From positions 210,511-274,510 of the forward strand of contig NZ_FOVN01000003.1 of the NCBI RefSeq assembly GCF_900115185.1: a stretch of 64,000 nucleotides of DNA. Reading direction: 5' to 3'. The notes under the pieces were generated by a model. It did no database searches. It was given only the letters and a program-made list of their open reading frames with translations, and had not been told where the DNA came from. This stretch comes from Algorimicrobium echini. Its GTDB lineage: Bacteria > Bacteroidota > Bacteroidia > Flavobacteriales > Flavobacteriaceae. Of this stretch, positions 62,782 through 64,000 are shown piece by piece (position 1 is the stretch's first letter; the number at the start of each line of letters is the position of its first letter). Both the position numbers and the translations under genes were made by a program.

Positions 62782-62939
62782 GTTAAAAGCTTATGATTAA
62801 ATCTGTATTCAAAAACTTTACATTGATTAAAATTACACGTCTTTTTTTTTAATAATTAAAATTACAAGATAATAGTCATCAACAAATTGGGATTTATAGT
62901 TTAAATTGTAAATTTAGGCAGTCTAAAGAAAAAGTAAAA

Positions 62940-64000
62940 ATGAAAAATATTTTAGTAGCTATCATTAGCATATTTTCAACACTCACATTTACTAATTGTG
63001 CAAGTGATGATAATATTACCGAATTAGAATCTAAATTAATCTCAACCACATACACGTTAAATCCTGTATCAGATCCAGCAATTATTGGTGATGCACGTAT
63101 GATTAAAAACGAAGATGCTTCAATTACTATAGAAATTAAATTGTCTGGAACATTACCAGGAGAGACTTATCCAACCAATTTACGTTTCAATACAGCTGCC
63201 GAAGGTGGAGCAGTAGCTATCAGTCTTCAACGATTAAATGGTACAACTGGTAGAAGCACAACCACATTTTCAACTTTAGACGATGGTACAGAAATTACCT
63301 ATGAAGATTTATTAGAGTTTGATGGGTTTATTGATGTTCTATTAAATAATAATTCACCAGCCATTGTTTTAGCCCAAGGTGATATTGGACAGAATGAACT
63401 AACAGGTGTATCAAAAACCTATACGTTAAGCGCTCGTGATATTCCTGAAATTAGCGGGAATGCCAAGTTTTCTGAACGAAAAAATGGGGAAGCGCTAGCA
63501 CGTATTGAATTAACCAATGCCATTCCAGGTACAGAGCATCCTGCACATATTCATTTGAATACTGCGCTTGAAGGAGGCGCTATTACTTTTACATTTAATA
63601 ACATTAATGGTGATACAGGTTTAAGTAGAACCAATGTGTCTGCTTTAGATGATGGAACCGCTTTTGGTTATACCGATTTGATAGCTTTTGATGGTTATGT
63701 CAATGTCCATTTAAACCCGACAGATTTAACAACTATTATAGCCCAAGGTGATATTGGCATAAACGGCTTAACAGGTGAATCTGTTGTTTACGTGCTAAAC
63801 GAAGTAGATATACCCGATACTCAAGGAACAGCAACGTTTTTCAAACGTGAAAGTGGTGAGGCTTTAGCCGTTTTAGAAATTGAAAACACCATAGCTGGCG
63901 ATGTACATCCTGCACATATTCATGCGAATGATATTAACACTACTGGTGCTGTTGTATTGACCTTTAATCCAGTGGATGGCGAAACAGGTAGGAGTGAAAC
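62940..64000 (+). CDS. CHRD-repeat lipoprotein 2, C-terminus beyond window
   Basis: Read by hand from ATG at 62940: MKNILVAIISIFSTLTFTNC with lipobox Cys20, then ASDDNITELE. At least three CHRD repeats inside the window: repeats 2 and 3 keep HPAHIH and NVHL; repeat 1 has YPTNLRF where HPAHIH should be and DVLLNNN for NVHLS, so its putative metal site is lost. QGDIGQNELTG linkers match gene 1. Product of tandem duplication, diverged. Confidence 0.87.
   Translation, partial: MKNILVAIISIFSTLTFTNCASDDNITELESKLISTTYTLNPVSDPAIIGDARMIKNEDASITIEIKLSGTLPGETYPTNLRFNTAAEGGAVAISLQRLNGTTGRSTTTFSTLDDGTEITYEDLLEFDGFIDVLLNNNSPAIVLAQGDIGQNELTGVSKTYTLSARDIPEISGNAKFSERKNGEALARIELTNAIPGTEHPAHIHLNTALEGGAITFTFNNINGDTGLSRTNVSALDDGTAFGYTDLIAFDGYVNVHLNPTDLTTIIAQGDIGINGLTGESVVYVLNEVDIPDTQGTATFFKRESGEALAVLEIENTIAGDVHPAHIHANDINTTGAVVLTFNPVDGETGRSE

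Noticed and set aside
1-64000. Mobile element, prophage or defence island
   Set aside because: No integrase, transposase, phage gene, tRNA-flanked repeat or known defence gene was found; gene content looks like core chromosome.

Overview
This window is AT-rich chromosomal DNA from a member of the Flavobacteriaceae (Bacteroidota). The evidence is: three proteins ending in type 9 secretion (T9SS) type A sorting domains; promoters of the Bacteroidota form (-7 box TAnnTTTG, sometimes with TTG 19 bases upstream); lipoproteins whose anchor Cys is followed by the Ser/Asp-rich surface-export signal; and families typical of this group (DUF4252, DUF6090, DUF4199, CHRD lipoproteins, the alternative GlmU-like family). 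It looks like core genome. No tRNA, rRNA, insertion sequence, prophage or CRISPR array was seen.

Layout. 1-7.4 kb (minus): a fatty-acid beta-oxidation operon (MarR regulator, hydroxyacyl-CoA dehydrogenase/enoyl-CoA hydratase, thiolase, acyl-CoA dehydrogenase cut by the window edge), preceded by a long-chain acyl-CoA ligase. 7.5-14.5 kb (minus): full-length purL, a secreted endonuclease I with a T9SS tail, and an RsmB-type rRNA methyltransferase. 14.6-17.3 kb: a Ycf48-like lipoprotein facing an ECF sigma factor/membrane protein/Spy-like operon. 17.5-22.6 kb (minus): an MsbA-like ABC exporter coupled to a phosphohexomutase, a family 2 glycosyltransferase and a DUF4199 protein. 22.8-31.1 kb: ribosomal protein bL31 type B, a GlmU-like protein, an orphan peptide-binding lipoprotein, a small acetyltransferase-like protein, an alpha/beta hydrolase, a lytic transglycosylase, cardiolipin synthase and two conserved hypothetical genes. 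31.2-35.3 kb (plus): rpmH (bL34), a short-form carB and a T9SS protein. 35.3-39.2 kb (minus): a SatD/DUF3307 pair, an acyl-CoA thioesterase, a small membrane protein and rmuC.

39.2-45.8 kb is a cobalamin-uptake locus. A cobalamin riboswitch (about 42550-42756) precedes a BtuB-like TonB-dependent receptor and a BtuG-like surface lipoprotein. A substrate-binding protein/permease/ATPase set of the BtuFCD type runs divergently, and a 35-codon single-membrane-segment ORF lies between the two arms.

46-52.6 kb: a large T9SS-secreted multidomain protein, an S41 peptidase lipoprotein, and a second ECF sigma/membrane protein operon with two DUF4252 genes. 52.6-61.4 kb: purB with a 59-codon membrane-protein gene behind it, a HEAT-like protein, a haem-binding protein, a glycosyltransferase, an ABC-F ATPase, a serine hydrolase overlapping a DUF6090 gene, and a sirtuin lacking most zinc cysteines. 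61.5-64 kb: two tandem CHRD-repeat lipoproteins, the second cut by the window edge.

No wholly new system is evident. The best leads are the small membrane ORF in the cobalamin locus; a shared TTATGC-N2-GCATAA palindrome in front of the MarR operon and of the T9SS protein at 46 kb; the repeats in front of SatD; and the paired CHRD lipoproteins.
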